A stretch of DNA of 64,000 nt from Desulfovibrionaceae bacterium (GTDB lineage Bacteria; Desulfobacterota; Desulfovibrionia; Desulfovibrionales; Desulfovibrionaceae). How positions within the stretch are numbered: position 1 is the stretch's first letter; each line of letters opens with the position of its first letter. Positions 8,148 to 17,261 of the stretch are shown one piece after another. The stretch spans positions 80,941 to 144,940 of the forward strand of contig JAQVCS010000008.1 in NCBI GenBank assembly GCA_028689675.1. Reading direction: 5' to 3'. Below the pieces are notes generated by a model. That model did no database searches. It was not told the DNA's origin and saw only the letters and a program-made list of their open reading frames with translations. A program made the position numbers and the translations under genes.

Positions 8148-8723
8148 ATGACAAATTTTTTTGAAAACATGGCAAAGTTTGATTCTTTTGGGGCTAACCT
8201 TGCCCGTATTGGTATGATTATTGTGCTGCTGTGGATTGGGGGTTTGAAAATTATCCCTTATGAGGCAGACGGCATTGTCCCCTTTGTGGCCAACAGCCCC
8301 TTTATGAGCTTTTTAATGGATAATCCCAGCGAATATAAGCAGCATATGAACCCCGAGGGCAAATTAGTGCCTGAAAATCGCCAGTGGCATCAGGAGCATG
8401 GCACCTATACAGCTTCATATGTAATTGGGGCAATTATTGTGAGCCTAGGGTTGATGTTGTGCCTGCACCCTTGGCTGCCGCAGGTGGCGGCCGTGGGCAG
8501 CCTGCTGGTGGCGGGTATGGCCTTTGTTACCCTTTCCTTTTTAATAACAACGCCAGAAAGCTGGGTGCCAGCATTGGGGGATGCCCACAGCGGCTTCCCC
8601 TACCTAAGTGGCAGAGGCAGGCTTGTCATCAAAGATGCTATTATGATGGGTGCGGCTGTGGTAACTATGGCACATTCGGCCAAAGCCTATTTGCGAAAGC
8701 GCGCCACAGCTCAGGCGGCCTAA
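8148..8723 (+). CDS. DUF417 inner-membrane protein (YkgB/RclC-like)
   Basis: 191 residues with four hydrophobic segments (MIIVLLWIGGLKIIPYEADG near 24-43, YVIGAIIVSLGLMLCLH, VAAVGSLLVAGMAFVTLSFL, DAIMMGAAVVTMA). The motif GGLKIIPYEADGI-P-V-NSPF is the DUF417 signature found in E. coli RclC, a member of the reactive-chlorine resistance operon. It lies 39 bp after the rhodanese gene. The ATG at 8148 follows GAGAAAG; a GTG at 8136 is possible. With the TetR gene this suggests an oxidant or electrophile response unit; that role is inference. Confidence 0.88.
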   Translation: MTNFFENMAKFDSFGANLARIGMIIVLLWIGGLKIIPYEADGIVPFVANSPFMSFLMDNPSEYKQHMNPEGKLVPENRQWHQEHGTYTASYVIGAIIVSLGLMLCLHPWLPQVAAVGSLLVAGMAFVTLSFLITTPESWVPALGDAHSGFPYLSGRGRLVIKDAIMMGAAVVTMAHSAKAYLRKRATAQAA

Positions 8724-8732
8724 GCAAGTAAG

Positions 8733-8767
8733 AACAAAACACCCGTACAGTGTGCGGGTGTTTTGTT
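8733..8767. terminator. Terminator of the rhodanese/DUF417 operon
   Basis: A 13-bp perfect stem (AACAAAACACCCG, 8733-8745; CGGGTGTTTTGTT, 8755-8767) between convergent units. Confidence 0.9.
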
Positions 8768-8834
8768 GTGATCGAGGCTTTGGCAAAAAGGTCAAGCCAG
8801 AGAAATATTGAGCAAATAGTTTGAAACTGTGCCG

Positions 8835-9350
8835 CTAAAATAAAAGATTAAGCAAGGAAGTATCTGGCTTATCCAGAGTATAAATATTGAAGCACTGCGC
8901 TCTGGAACGGTTTACAGGATAACCCTGTAATTGCGCCCCTACAGCAGCCTTGCCAGCAGGCACATCCAGCGCCAGCCCTGTTTTTACGTTGATAAGAATA
9001 TAATAAGACTTATATTTTTCAATCTTCCAGCGCTGATTTTGATGCCCGTAATAATCATAGAGAATGATGGGCACACCGTCATATCTTTTCCCGCCTGAAG
9101 AATCCATACATTTTGATTTTGCGCGTATGGAATAAACATCATTGCCCAAATGCTTTAATTCCCATACCGTTGCCTTGGTGGAATAGCTCAAAGCAAGAAT
9201 AGTGCCATTGCGCATAGCGGGCGCGCTGACATAGCGGTCAGAAAATTTTATGTGATAGCGGCCATCAGGAAGAACAGCCGCATGGCTGACAGAAAGGCCG
9301 ACAAAGCACACAAGAAAAAAAGCACACAGAATGCGAAGGCTGTTTTTCAT
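8835..9350 (-). CDS. Secreted single-domain ricin-type beta-trefoil lectin
   Basis: 171 residues: signal peptide of ~24 residues (ILCAFFLVCFVGLSVSHA) then one domain of ~130 residues. GRYHIKFSDRYVSAP opens the trefoil, followed by KCMDSSGG and the QxW-type NQRWKIEKYKSYYILIN, then GLALDVPAG and AQCFNIYTLD. This is the carbohydrate-binding RICIN fold with no catalytic domain attached. AGGAG lies 7 nt before the ATG. It is monocistronic. It may bind mucin or a cell-surface glycan outside the cell; its partner is unknown. Confidence 0.8.
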   Translation of the reverse strand: MKNSLRILCAFFLVCFVGLSVSHAAVLPDGRYHIKFSDRYVSAPAMRNGTILALSYSTKATVWELKHLGNDVYSIRAKSKCMDSSGGKRYDGVPIILYDYYGHQNQRWKIEKYKSYYILINVKTGLALDVPAGKAAVGAQLQGYPVNRSRAQCFNIYTLDKPDTSLLNLLF

Positions 9351-9574
9351 AGTTTCTCCTTAGTGGGGTAATGGTTTTGTTATGAAGCCTTTTTGTGCCT
9401 CGCCTTATCTCAAGACAAGAGCCTATATTTATATATACCCCTTATGTTGTCTGTATTTTCAAGACGCACTGCCAATACTGTGAGCTGTATGATTCATAGA
9501 AATCGTTTCAATTTTCTAATACTCTTCCCTTACGGAAAAAGAAGTTCGACAACGCCTTCAGTGGGGCAATCTGT
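9351..9574. other. AT-rich intergenic stretch with no supported gene
   Basis: This spans from the lectin start to the chimeric fragment. The only open frame (9393-9578) has no ribosome site and no recognisable protein signature. It may hold the lectin promoter. Confidence 0.4.
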
Positions 9575-9754
9575 ATGAGGAATCCAGAAACGCTAGACTT
9601 GTTTGTCGGCGATGCGGTATTTCGCGTCTGGGATCGACCACACAGTGCCCAGAATGGCAAAATATCTATGGAGCGATACTGTGAACTTATGGAGCAGACA
9701 CTGTCCATCGAAGAGGTGGCGAACCGCTATCATCCAGAACTAGAACATATCTAG
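9575..9754 (+). pseudogene. Short open frame, probable C-terminal fragment of an unknown gene
   Basis: 59 codons from ATG to TAG encode a soluble, acidic peptide (MRNPETLDLFVGDAVFRVWD at its start, LSIEEVANRYHPEL near its end). The same frame is open a little upstream (KFDNAFSGAI) without a start, which suggests the 3' end of a longer, truncated gene. It abuts the broken end of gmd at 9803, so it may be the foreign side of a recombination junction. I do not recognise the family. Confidence 0.3.
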
Positions 9755-9802
9755 GAACAAAGCTACAGATGGGAGCTTCAACTCAGAAAATTGACACGAT
9801 GT

Positions 9803-9913
<111 letters not shown>

Positions 9914-10864
9914 TTATTTTGCTCGGAGGCGGCCTTTGGCAAGGTGCTCGCAATACCAAGCATACGTCCTTTTCAAACCCTCTTCAAGCGAAATGTGCGG
10001 CCGCCAGCCCATGCCAAATAATCTACTGGAATCCATAAGTTTTCTTGGTGTGCCATCGGGCTTGCTGGTATCAGTTTCAATAGCCCCTGTAAAGCCCACT
10101 GTGGCGGCAACCTTGAGCGCCAAGTTCATAATGCTCAGCTCTTCTTGGCAGCCCACATTGATGTGAATCATATCGGAGTAATTTTGCATTAAAAATACGC
10201 AGGCATCAGCCATATCATCTACATATAAAAATTCGCGCAGGGCTGTGCCTGTGCCCCAAATAGTTACAGTAGGCGCATTGGTACTTTTTGCTTCATGAAA
10301 GCGGCGCATAAGTGCTGGCAAAACATGGGAATTTTCAGGGTGAAAATTATCGCCAATGCCGTATAAATTCGTAGGCATGGCTGAAATAGCATCAAAGCCG
10401 TATTGCTGGCGGTATGCCTGCGCCATGCGTATGCCAGAAATTTTTGCCAAGGCATAGCAATCATTCGTGGGCTCAAGGGCACTGCTCAGCAGGCATTCTT
10501 CGGGCATGGGCTGGGGGGCAAACTTGGGGTAAATACAGGAAGAACCAAGAAAAAGCAGCTTTTTACAGCCATTTCTGTATGCCGCATCCATAATATTGCA
10601 TTGCAGCAACTCGTTTTCATAAATGAATTGCGCGGGGTAGGTGGCATTAGCATGAATGCCCCCCACCTTAGCCGCCGCAAGAAAAATATAGTCTGGTTTT
10701 TCTGCGGCAAAAAATTCGCGCACGGCAGCCTGATTGCACAAGTCCAGCTCGCTATGCCTGCGCCCTATGATATTGGTAAAGCCAGCCAGCCTCAGCGCGC
10801 GGCAAATGGCACTGCCCACAAGGCCAGTATGCCCTGCAACATATATTTTATCCGATATATTCAT
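9914..10864 (-). CDS. fcl: GDP-L-fucose synthase
   Basis: 316 residues, the normal size. This is an extended short-chain dehydrogenase with Rossmann motif GHTGLVG (residues 11-17), the Ser of GSSCIYP (~108) and the catalytic pair Y137-x3-K141 in [19 protein letters not shown] and PTNLYG are GDP-fucose synthase signatures. It epimerises and reduces GDP-4-keto-6-deoxymannose to GDP-L-fucose with NADPH. It is last intact gene of the minus-strand glycan block and was followed by gmd, now truncated. Confidence 0.94.
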   Translation of the reverse strand: MNISDKIYVAGHTGLVGSAICRALRLAGFTNIIGRRHSELDLCNQAAVREFFAAEKPDYIFLAAAKVGGIHANATYPAQFIYENELLQCNIMDAAYRNGCKKLLFLGSSCIYPKFAPQPMPEECLLSSALEPTNDCYALAKISGIRMAQAYRQQYGFDAISAMPTNLYGIGDNFHPENSHVLPALMRRFHEAKSTNAPTVTIWGTGTALREFLYVDDMADACVFLMQNYSDMIHINVGCQEELSIMNLALKVAATVGFTGAIETDTSKPDGTPRKLMDSSRLFGMGWRPHISLEEGLKRTYAWYCEHLAKGRLRAK

Positions 10865-10876
10865 GATACAACCTTA

Positions 10877-12295
10877 CTAAATACTGTTATCTTCATGGCT
10901 CAGGCTACAATAAAGTGCGATAAGCAGAGTATGGGCAAAAGGGTTTCTCATTTCCACAACAGCAAGCATGGCTACAGCAAGCAGGCAAAAATAGGCTGTG
11001 CCCCCAGTATACCAGAAAAGTGTGCAGGGGCAGGGCTGACGCCTGTATGCCCAGCGTAGCCGCCACCAGAGGGCAAGACAAGCCCCAATAAGACACAAGG
11101 CAACAGGAATACCGTATTCCGCACTGAGCGCCAGCCAAGCACAGAGCTTAGGTATACTTTTTTGTTCCTTCCACGTGCGCATTTCTCCCATATCGCGGGA
11201 GGTGAGAGGGGAATGCTCTGCATAGGCAGGGCTGAACATGCCGCGCCCTACGCCAAGGAAGGGGTACTTCAAGGTGATTTCTGCGCTGATTTGTGTTACT
11301 TCAAATCGATTTGATTTGCCAGCAAGAAGTTGCCACGAGGCCTTGTGCCCCAGTGAGGTCAAGCACGCGCTCAGCAGCACAATACTAATAAATGATGCGA
11401 AAAATCCATAACGCAGGGCTGTGGAAAAACGCGGCAACAGCAGAAATAGTGCTAAAATAATGCCCACAGCGCACAAAGCAACACCTGCCGTTGAGCGACA
11501 AAGCAGCAGCAAGAGCAATGAAGCCATAAGCAAAAAAATACTGGCATTACGCGAAAGTGGTGCATAGGTCTTGACGGCCTGCTTTACTTGCTGCTGTGCC
11601 GCTGCACAGCCAGCCAAGCCTAAGGGCAAGAAAAAAAGCCCCAGCCATGTGGCAAGAACAGAGGCTTCTTCAAAAAATCCATTGATACGCCCCTCTGTGA
11701 GGGCATAGGCATGCTCGCGGTACATAGGAATGGCCGTTGCCAGCCAGCGAGCTTCCAACCAAGGGGAAAGGGTGCGCAGCAGGGATGCGAGCGCGCTATG
11801 CAGGGCAATGAGGGCAGGTTGTGTTGCATCCTGTGTGAATATGGTCAATGCCTGCACCGCACACCAGCAGCAAAGGGCAAAGAATGCGGCAAGAGCCCCG
11901 CGCATAAAATTTCTTCTGCCCTGTTCGTCAAGCAGTAGAAGGCGCAGCAGCTCCACAAATAACAGGGCAAAGGGAAGCTGGAGCAATAGCTTTACTAAGC
12001 CTGTGAGCAGCATAGAAACAAAGCTGTGCTGTGGCAGCAACGGAGCATTAAACCAGAAGGCTGCTGCCTGTGCGCACAAAAGCGCTGCTAGCCAAGGGCA
12101 TAACCAGCGCCAGCGGAGCAAGGCTTTTTGCCAAGACCACTGCCCGCATACAAAGGCATAGCCCAAAAACATGATACAAGGATAAATGAGAATGTGCTGA
12201 AGATAATAATTGGGCATGGCAGGAAAAATCCATACCTGCCAGCAGGCCATTGGGATAAAAAGCGCAGCAAATGCCCTGTGAATGCAAGTATACAT
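10877..12295 (-). CDS. O-antigen polymerase/ligase-like membrane protein (Wzy/WaaL family)
   Basis: 472 residues with ten or more hydrophobic segments and a large periplasmic loop between late segments (ITLKYPFLGVGRGMFSPAYA, then a His-containing stretch), as in the Wzy_C/O-antigen ligase family. Such proteins polymerise lipid-linked glycan repeats or ligate them to lipid A core. The ATG at 12295 has AGGAG 8 nt upstream; the longer frame to 12388 has no site. It lies 12 bp before fcl in the same direction. Polymerase and ligase cannot be distinguished by sequence. Confidence 0.78.
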   Translation of the reverse strand: MYTCIHRAFAALFIPMACWQVWIFPAMPNYYLQHILIYPCIMFLGYAFVCGQWSWQKALLRWRWLCPWLAALLCAQAAAFWFNAPLLPQHSFVSMLLTGLVKLLLQLPFALLFVELLRLLLLDEQGRRNFMRGALAAFFALCCWCAVQALTIFTQDATQPALIALHSALASLLRTLSPWLEARWLATAIPMYREHAYALTEGRINGFFEEASVLATWLGLFFLPLGLAGCAAAQQQVKQAVKTYAPLSRNASIFLLMASLLLLLLCRSTAGVALCAVGIILALFLLLPRFSTALRYGFFASFISIVLLSACLTSLGHKASWQLLAGKSNRFEVTQISAEITLKYPFLGVGRGMFSPAYAEHSPLTSRDMGEMRTWKEQKSIPKLCAWLALSAEYGIPVALCLIGACLALWWRLRWAYRRQPCPCTLFWYTGGTAYFCLLAVAMLAVVEMRNPFAHTLLIALYCSLSHEDNSI

Positions 12296-12390
12296 GCTGA
12301 AGCTCCTTGGGCAGACGGCATTGGAAAAGGGCATCTGGTCTGTGTGGGTTTGCCTGCAAAATCGTGCCACAAAAGGCTGGCGCGCCATTT

Positions 12391-13506
12391 CTATTTTTCA
12401 GAAGCAAGATTGGAATAAATCTCTGTGTATTTTTGATAAACAATGCGGGAATCATGCTTTTGTGCGGCATAATCATGGGCAGCCGCGCCAATGCGCGCCC
12501 GTAAGCTGGGGTCAGCGGCGAGCTTTTGCACGCACTGTATGAGCTCTGTAGCATTGTTAACTAAAAAGCCTGTTTCCCCATGGTGAATAACGGCAGCATT
12601 GGCAGGAATGCGCGAGGCAATGACAGGCTTGCCCAAATACATTGCTTCCAAAAGAGAGAAAGAAAGCCCTTCCCAGCGCGATGGCTGAACGTACATGTCT
12701 AATTGCTGCATTTCGCGCAGTGCCGCCTTGTGCTCCATGCAGGGCGTGCTGGCAATAGTGTGGGAAAGAGCCTGAGCTTTTTCTCCTCCGCCAATCCATT
12801 TCCATGTAATACTATCAGAGGTTGCCCTCGCAGCTTCTTGCACCCATGCACTATTGCGGGCAAAGGTGACACGCCCGCAAAGTCCTGCCCTTGGTTTCTG
12901 TGGCTGGCTTTGTGGCTTTTCCGCGCGTATTTCATCCAGTAGGCTGGTGCTCAAGGCATTAGGAATAAAGAGTGGCTGCCTGCACTGCGGCGACAAGGTG
13001 CGGGCTATGTCATATTCTTGCTGACCACAGGCCACAAGGGCATTGCCTGTGCGCGCCATAATCCATTCAATACCTTTAAAAATTGTCCGCTGCACAATGG
13101 GGGCATTTTCCTGCAAAAAAGAAAAACCATGCGGCGTATACAAAGAGGGTATGCCGTGCCAGCGCGCCGCCAAGCGCCCCAGCACACCAGCCTTGGACGA
13201 ATGACAATGAATAAGGCGTGGGCGCAGGGCTTGTATCAATTTGTTCAGCGCACACCAAGCTGCCCAGTCATGTTGCAGGGAAATTTCGCGCCGCAGAGAG
13301 GGAACAGGAAAAAAGCGTGTCCCTTGGGGGAAAAGAGCTTCTGCGCCAGCCATGGCGCGTGCTGTACCGTGGGCTACGGCATGGTGTAAGCCATTTTCTG
13401 CCGTTGCAGAGACAATATTGGACAACGCGGTAAGGCAACCAAAAGAAAAGGGTTCAGTAATGTGCAACACATCTGGGCGTGGACTTTGTAATGATATATG
13501 TGACAT
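12391..13506 (-). CDS. Glycosyltransferase, GT4 family
   Basis: 371 residues with a two-Rossmann GT-B layout. The N-terminal half shows LIHCHSSKAGVLGRLAAR and TPHGFSF; the C-terminal half carries the retaining GT4 EX7E motif in EGLSFSLLEAMYLGKPVI (~residue 280) and the following HGETGFLV loop. It should transfer a nucleotide-activated sugar in the cytoplasm to a lipid-linked glycan. It is first in the minus-strand block GT4-polymerase-fcl-(gmd). Donor and acceptor are unknown. Confidence 0.9.
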   Translation of the reverse strand: MSHISLQSPRPDVLHITEPFSFGCLTALSNIVSATAENGLHHAVAHGTARAMAGAEALFPQGTRFFPVPSLRREISLQHDWAAWCALNKLIQALRPRLIHCHSSKAGVLGRLAARWHGIPSLYTPHGFSFLQENAPIVQRTIFKGIEWIMARTGNALVACGQQEYDIARTLSPQCRQPLFIPNALSTSLLDEIRAEKPQSQPQKPRAGLCGRVTFARNSAWVQEAARATSDSITWKWIGGGEKAQALSHTIASTPCMEHKAALREMQQLDMYVQPSRWEGLSFSLLEAMYLGKPVIASRIPANAAVIHHGETGFLVNNATELIQCVQKLAADPSLRARIGAAAHDYAAQKHDSRIVYQKYTEIYSNLASEK

Positions 13507-13684
13507 GTATTGAGTACACCATCCCTTTCATTGAGAATGCGTGTACATAGCATAAAAAGTTACATGTATCAAATAGCGAAATTATACTACCCTATTCATA
13601 AAAAATCAGCATTGCGGGACAATGAAGAGCGCACTCTCAACTATGGGGAATATGTGTGGACAAGTTGTGGGCTGGGAAATAAAA

Positions 13685-13715
13685 AAGCACCTACAAAAAT
13701 TATTTGTAGGTGCTT
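13685..13715 (-). terminator. Chromosomal terminator left behind by tRNA-Arg displacement
   Basis: A 12-bp stem (AAGCACCTACAA, 13685-13696; TTGTAGGTGCTT, 13704-13715) with a T-run on the minus strand. It directly follows the tRNA-Arg 3' fragment. A near-identical hairpin lies beyond the intact tRNA at 49,493-49,524. Confidence 0.8.
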
Positions 13716-13720
13716 AATCT

Positions 13721-13776
13721 TTTTTATGGTGTGCCCGACAGGAATCGAACCTGTGGCCTACAGCTTAGGAGGCTAT
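13721..13776 (-). repeat. attL: 56-bp direct repeat containing the 3' end of tRNA-Arg(CCT)
   Basis: This is identical, as I read it, to 49,527-49,582. On the minus strand it encodes the anticodon-loop-to-CCA part of tRNA-Arg(CCT) (13727-13776 plus 7 flanking bases). To its right the match to the tRNA stops, so this copy is not a working tRNA. It marks the left junction of the integrated island and lies next to the integrase. Confidence 0.95.
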
Positions 13777-13890
13777 AGATTGCTATTTCGCTCTCTTACG
13801 CCCTAGTTCTTTTGTTATTGATTTTATTGAATATATTTTTTTGACCGCTTCGTTGACATACCCCCTATTTCGCCCTATTTTGGGGGTGCG

Positions 13891-13928
13891 TGTTGGGATG
13901 GTGTTGGGAAGAAAGCTCTTCCCAACAC
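13891..13928. repeat. Left arm-type repeat / inverted repeat upstream of the integrase
   Basis: TGTTGGGATGGTGTTGGG then AAGAAA (13891-13914) recurs with one extra A at 49,467-49,490, near the other island end. Here it also forms an inverted repeat, GTGTTGGGAAG (13901-13911) with CTTCCCAACAC (13918-13928), just before the integrase start. These are candidate integrase arm or excisionase sites. Confidence 0.55.
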
Positions 13929-13944
13929 GGGTCAGGGAGGCTCT

Positions 13945-15132
13945 ATGGCACAGGCAAAACGTGAGAAGGTACAAAAATATGCTGGCGTGTATTTTCGCAT
14001 TGACGAGGATACTAAGGAGCGCACATACTATATTATGTACCGTATAGGTGGGCGCGGCGCAAAGCTCATTGAAGAGCCCGTTGGAAAGTCTTCGACGGGT
14101 ATGACAGGGCGTAAGGCTTCCTTAATTCGTGCTGATAGAATTCGTGGCACAGAATTACCCAATACCGAAAAAAGAAAAGAAGCCGTAAAAGCCAAGGTTG
14201 CCGACCAATCACGGTGGACAATTGAGCGTATATGGCTTTTGTATGAAAGCACCAATGCAGACAAACCAACAACCAGAACTGATCGCTATTTTGTGCGCTA
14301 TCTTTCTGATTTTTTTCAACGCATGCCCACAGAGATAACAACTCAAGATATTGATATTTTGCGCAAAAAACTTACCACTACCCCTAGTAAGCGCCTTAAA
14401 AAGGGGCAGGTGGTTAACCTTGCCCCACAAACGATTAAACATATTTTAGAATTGCTGCGGCGGCTTATTAATTTTGCTGTTTCGCGTGATATCTGTTTGC
14501 CTCCTACGCAGTTGCACTTTACTATGCCCCGTGTCGATAATCAAAAAACAGAAATGCTTACCGATGCTCAGCTCGCTCGTTTGCTCCAAGCCTTAGATGA
14601 GGAAGTTGATCAGGATGCCGCCGCCTTTATACGCCTTGCCCTTGTTACGGGGATGCGTAAAGGGGCGCTTATGGCTTTGCGTTGGGATGACTGCGATTTT
14701 GAACACAACGTTATCACCCTGCGCGGTGAAGCAGCTAAAAAGGGCACAACAGAATTTATTCCCATGACCGCCTCCGCCCGTGCTGTGCTGGAATCTATTC
14801 AAAACCGCACAAGCCCTTTTGTCTTCCCCGGGCGTGACGGAAAACAGCGTACAGATTACCGCCGCATTGCCCGCCGCGTTAAAGAAAAAGCTGGGCTGCC
14901 CGCTGATTTTCGCCCCTTGCATGGTTTACGACATAATTTCGCCAGCCGTCTTGCTTCTAGCGGGCAGGTGGAGTTATATGTTATTCAGAAATTGCTCACG
15001 CACAGCAGCCCGCAAATGACACAGCGCTATGCCCATTTGCAAAACGAAACCTTGATGAAGGCCGCCAGCTTGGCTGACACTTTTTTGCTTGAAAAAAAGG
15101 ACGATTCAAAGGAAGATAGCAACGATTCATAA
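13945..15132 (+). CDS. int: Tyrosine recombinase (phage/island integrase)
   Basis: 395 residues: N-terminal arm-binding and core-binding SAM-like domains, then the catalytic domain with the first Arg in LVTGMRKGALMALRWDD (~residue 228), the HxxR box in LHGLRHNFASRLA (~330), the THSSPQMTQ His and the nucleophile Tyr in QRYAHL (~360). It catalyses site-specific recombination between the tRNA-Arg 3' end and the element's attP. It sits 168 bp from attL. An intact reading frame suggests the island could still be mobile. Confidence 0.95.
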   Translation: MAQAKREKVQKYAGVYFRIDEDTKERTYYIMYRIGGRGAKLIEEPVGKSSTGMTGRKASLIRADRIRGTELPNTEKRKEAVKAKVADQSRWTIERIWLLYESTNADKPTTRTDRYFVRYLSDFFQRMPTEITTQDIDILRKKLTTTPSKRLKKGQVVNLAPQTIKHILELLRRLINFAVSRDICLPPTQLHFTMPRVDNQKTEMLTDAQLARLLQALDEEVDQDAAAFIRLALVTGMRKGALMALRWDDCDFEHNVITLRGEAAKKGTTEFIPMTASARAVLESIQNRTSPFVFPGRDGKQRTDYRRIARRVKEKAGLPADFRPLHGLRHNFASRLASSGQVELYVIQKLLTHSSPQMTQRYAHLQNETLMKAASLADTFLLEKKDDSKEDSNDS

Positions 15133-15158
15133 AAGAAGACAGACAAAGAGAGAAAGCC

Positions 15159-15296
15159 ATGCTCGCCAGTATAGATTGCTATAAAAAAGAGCTGGAACAA
15201 TACCGTCCCTTTGAGGCGGAGTTGCTGCCAGCAATTACTGCCTATTACCGTGTGGGGCTGACTATGGGCAAGTCCTTCGCGATATCTTTGCCGTGA
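15159..15296 (+). pseudogene. Fic-family protein, N-terminal remnant
   Basis: 45 codons encode MLASIDCYKKELEQYRPFEA followed by ELLPAITAYYRVGLT, which matches the start of Fic/DOC AMP-transferase family proteins (normally followed by a Ser-x-x-x-EGN inhibitory helix). After GLT the frame leaves the family and stops. The HPFxxGN catalytic core is absent, so it is dead. The break marks an internal deletion beside the integrase. Confidence 0.6.
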
Positions 15297-16135
15297 CAGG
15301 CACGTTCAAACCTATGATTATAGTTTAGCATTGCATCTAAAATAATATCATATCTATTATTTTGATATAATAATGTTGAATATGAATGTATATAGATATT
15401 TATAATTACTATAAATACATTCTATAGTCTATAGAGATATTATTATCTGCTATTTTTGATAGTCTAAAGAATATTGTTGCAACAAATATATTCTATATAT
15501 GATAATCGATGATTATTTTAAATAGTAATCAGTTATTAAATGATATATAAAGAATATAAAAATAGGCTACCTTATGTCTTGAGGTGGCCTATTATATTAT
15601 AAATTTTAGCTAGTTAGTTTGTAAATAATTATAATGGGTATTCTAAAGCGAAAAGAGAGCCTCGGCAGAAGACCAAAGGAAGTTCACTTTTGCTAACAGT
15701 AGAACTGTAAGTAAGAACATAAAAAAGTAGGTTATTTTGAGCTATTATAGTAGTGTGCAATAGGTATTTTTTGTAGCTCTAGCAGAAAGGTTTGACAGAC
15801 TCGCCATAGAGGCCATTATCAGGTGCTATTTCCTAAATAAATCCTAACATATTTATTTAATTTATTTTATTAGTAAGAATTCTATCTATTCATGTATAAG
15901 CTGTTTTTTGCATCCCCTGAAGTACTTGTATTTTTTAGGGCAATCAGGTAATAACCTCCTCATCGAATTAACAGTTCTACTGTCGTCTTATGAAATCGCT
16001 CTTTCCCCTAGGGTGCATTGATAAGTATGGAATAAGGTTTTCAGGCAAATATTGCACCATCTTAGGGAGGAGGATCTGGCAAAAACTAGATAACGAGCTG
16101 TTATGTATGTATAAGAATAAATAGGATTTTTTGAG
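15297..16135. other. 839-bp AT-rich non-coding stretch after the fic remnant
   Basis: No open frame with a start, ribosome site and recognisable protein is seen on either strand. 15,330-15,560 is extremely AT-rich and full of TATA/ATAT steps. A terminator-like hairpin lies at 15,561-15,593. The rest probably carries the promoter for the glycan cluster starting at 16,136. Confidence 0.5.
15561..15593. terminator. Terminator-like hairpin in the AT-rich stretch
   Basis: A 12-bp stem AATAGGCTACCT (15561-15572) / AGGTGGCCTATT (15582-15593) with one T-G wobble, followed by an AT-rich tail. It may insulate the integrase side from the glycan cluster. Confidence 0.5.
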
Positions 16136-17260
16136 ATGGCAATAAAATCTTTTATTAAAAAATGCTGGAAAAAGACCCCCTTACCTATACGGGAAGCCGT
16201 CCTTGCCTTGCTCTGTTGCGCCCATGCACAGAAACGTTTTTCAGTTGCAGAAAAGAAAACGGTCACCTTCGTTTTTGGTGCGTTCCGCTCTTCTAGCGGT
16301 TTAGCACAGGGTGCACGTCTGTATGCGGATAAAAAAGAAAAAGAGGGCGCCTGTGTTATCCGTGTTGATGTGACAGACGCCATGGTGCAGCGGGCAGATT
16401 TTCTTCTGCCAGAGAATGTAGTTCCGCTAGAGCAGGCACTTGCCATGCCTGAAAATGGCACGGTAGTCATTCATGCAAACCCACCGCAATTTCAGCTTGT
16501 TCTCTGTAAACTGGGCAAGCAATTCTTGGCAAATAAACGCATCATTGGCTATTGGGCATGGGAGCTGGAAGAAATTCCCTCCATCTGGGAGCAAGCTCTG
16601 GACTATGTTGATGCTGTGGAAGTACCCAGCACCTTTGTGCAGGCGGCTATCAGCAAGCACACGAACAAAGAAGTTACTGTTGTTCCGCATGATGTTCCTG
16701 TGCCTGCGCGGCGCAAAGAGCGGTATGCTGAAGACGGTATTGTGCGATGTTTATATTGTTTTGATATGTCATCAGCCTTTATGCGTAAGAATCCGTTAGC
16801 GGCCTTGCAAGCTTTTTCCTTGGCATTTAAAGATGGTGAGGCTGAATTAACCTTTAAAGTGAGCAATGTACAGGCTGATCCTAATGCCTTCGACGCATTT
16901 AAAAATGCCTGTACGCAAGTTCCATGTGTTCACATCATTACGCAGGCAATGACATCAGACGAGCTTACTTCTTTATATTGTCAGAATGATATTTACCTCT
17001 CCCTGCATCGTTCTGAAGGGTATGGTTTAACCATCCGAGAAGCCATGTTGTGTGGCCTGCATATAGTGGCTACTGGGTGGTCGGGCAATATGGACTTTAT
17101 GACGGGGGAATTGGCACATCCTGTTCCATATACACTGATACCCTTGAAAGAGGTTGCTGGAACATTTAAAGGGCTTGAATCTCGCTGGGCAGACGTAGAC
17201 ATAAAGGCTGCGGCTACTATCTTAAGAGCGTTACAGCTAGAATTTTTAAAAAGATATTAA
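16136..17260 (+). CDS. Glycosyltransferase, GT4-like
   Basis: 374 residues. The C-terminal half has the GT4 donor site: LSLHRSEGYGLTIREAMLCG (EX7E, ~residue 290) and VATGWSGNMDFM. The N-terminal half has FVFGAFRSSSGLAQGARLYA and GYWAWELEEIP. Proteins of this shape occur in lipopolysaccharide and capsule loci. The ribosome site is poor (TTGAG). It is first in the co-directional cluster 16.1-30.1 kb and one base before the GT8 gene. GC content is closer to the backbone than that of its neighbour. Confidence 0.85.
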   Translation: MAIKSFIKKCWKKTPLPIREAVLALLCCAHAQKRFSVAEKKTVTFVFGAFRSSSGLAQGARLYADKKEKEGACVIRVDVTDAMVQRADFLLPENVVPLEQALAMPENGTVVIHANPPQFQLVLCKLGKQFLANKRIIGYWAWELEEIPSIWEQALDYVDAVEVPSTFVQAAISKHTNKEVTVVPHDVPVPARRKERYAEDGIVRCLYCFDMSSAFMRKNPLAALQAFSLAFKDGEAELTFKVSNVQADPNAFDAFKNACTQVPCVHIITQAMTSDELTSLYCQNDIYLSLHRSEGYGLTIREAMLCGLHIVATGWSGNMDFMTGELAHPVPYTLIPLKEVAGTFKGLESRWADVDIKAAATILRALQLEFLKRY

Positions 17261-17261
17261 T

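Noticed and set aside
13727..13776. A second tRNA-Arg gene at the left boundary
   Set aside because: Only the anticodon loop, T arm and 3' acceptor strand are present; no D arm or 5' acceptor follows. It is an att copy.
15330..15560. CRISPR-like or iteron array in the AT-rich stretch
   Set aside because: The ATAT/TATA steps show no regular repeat unit or constant spacing.
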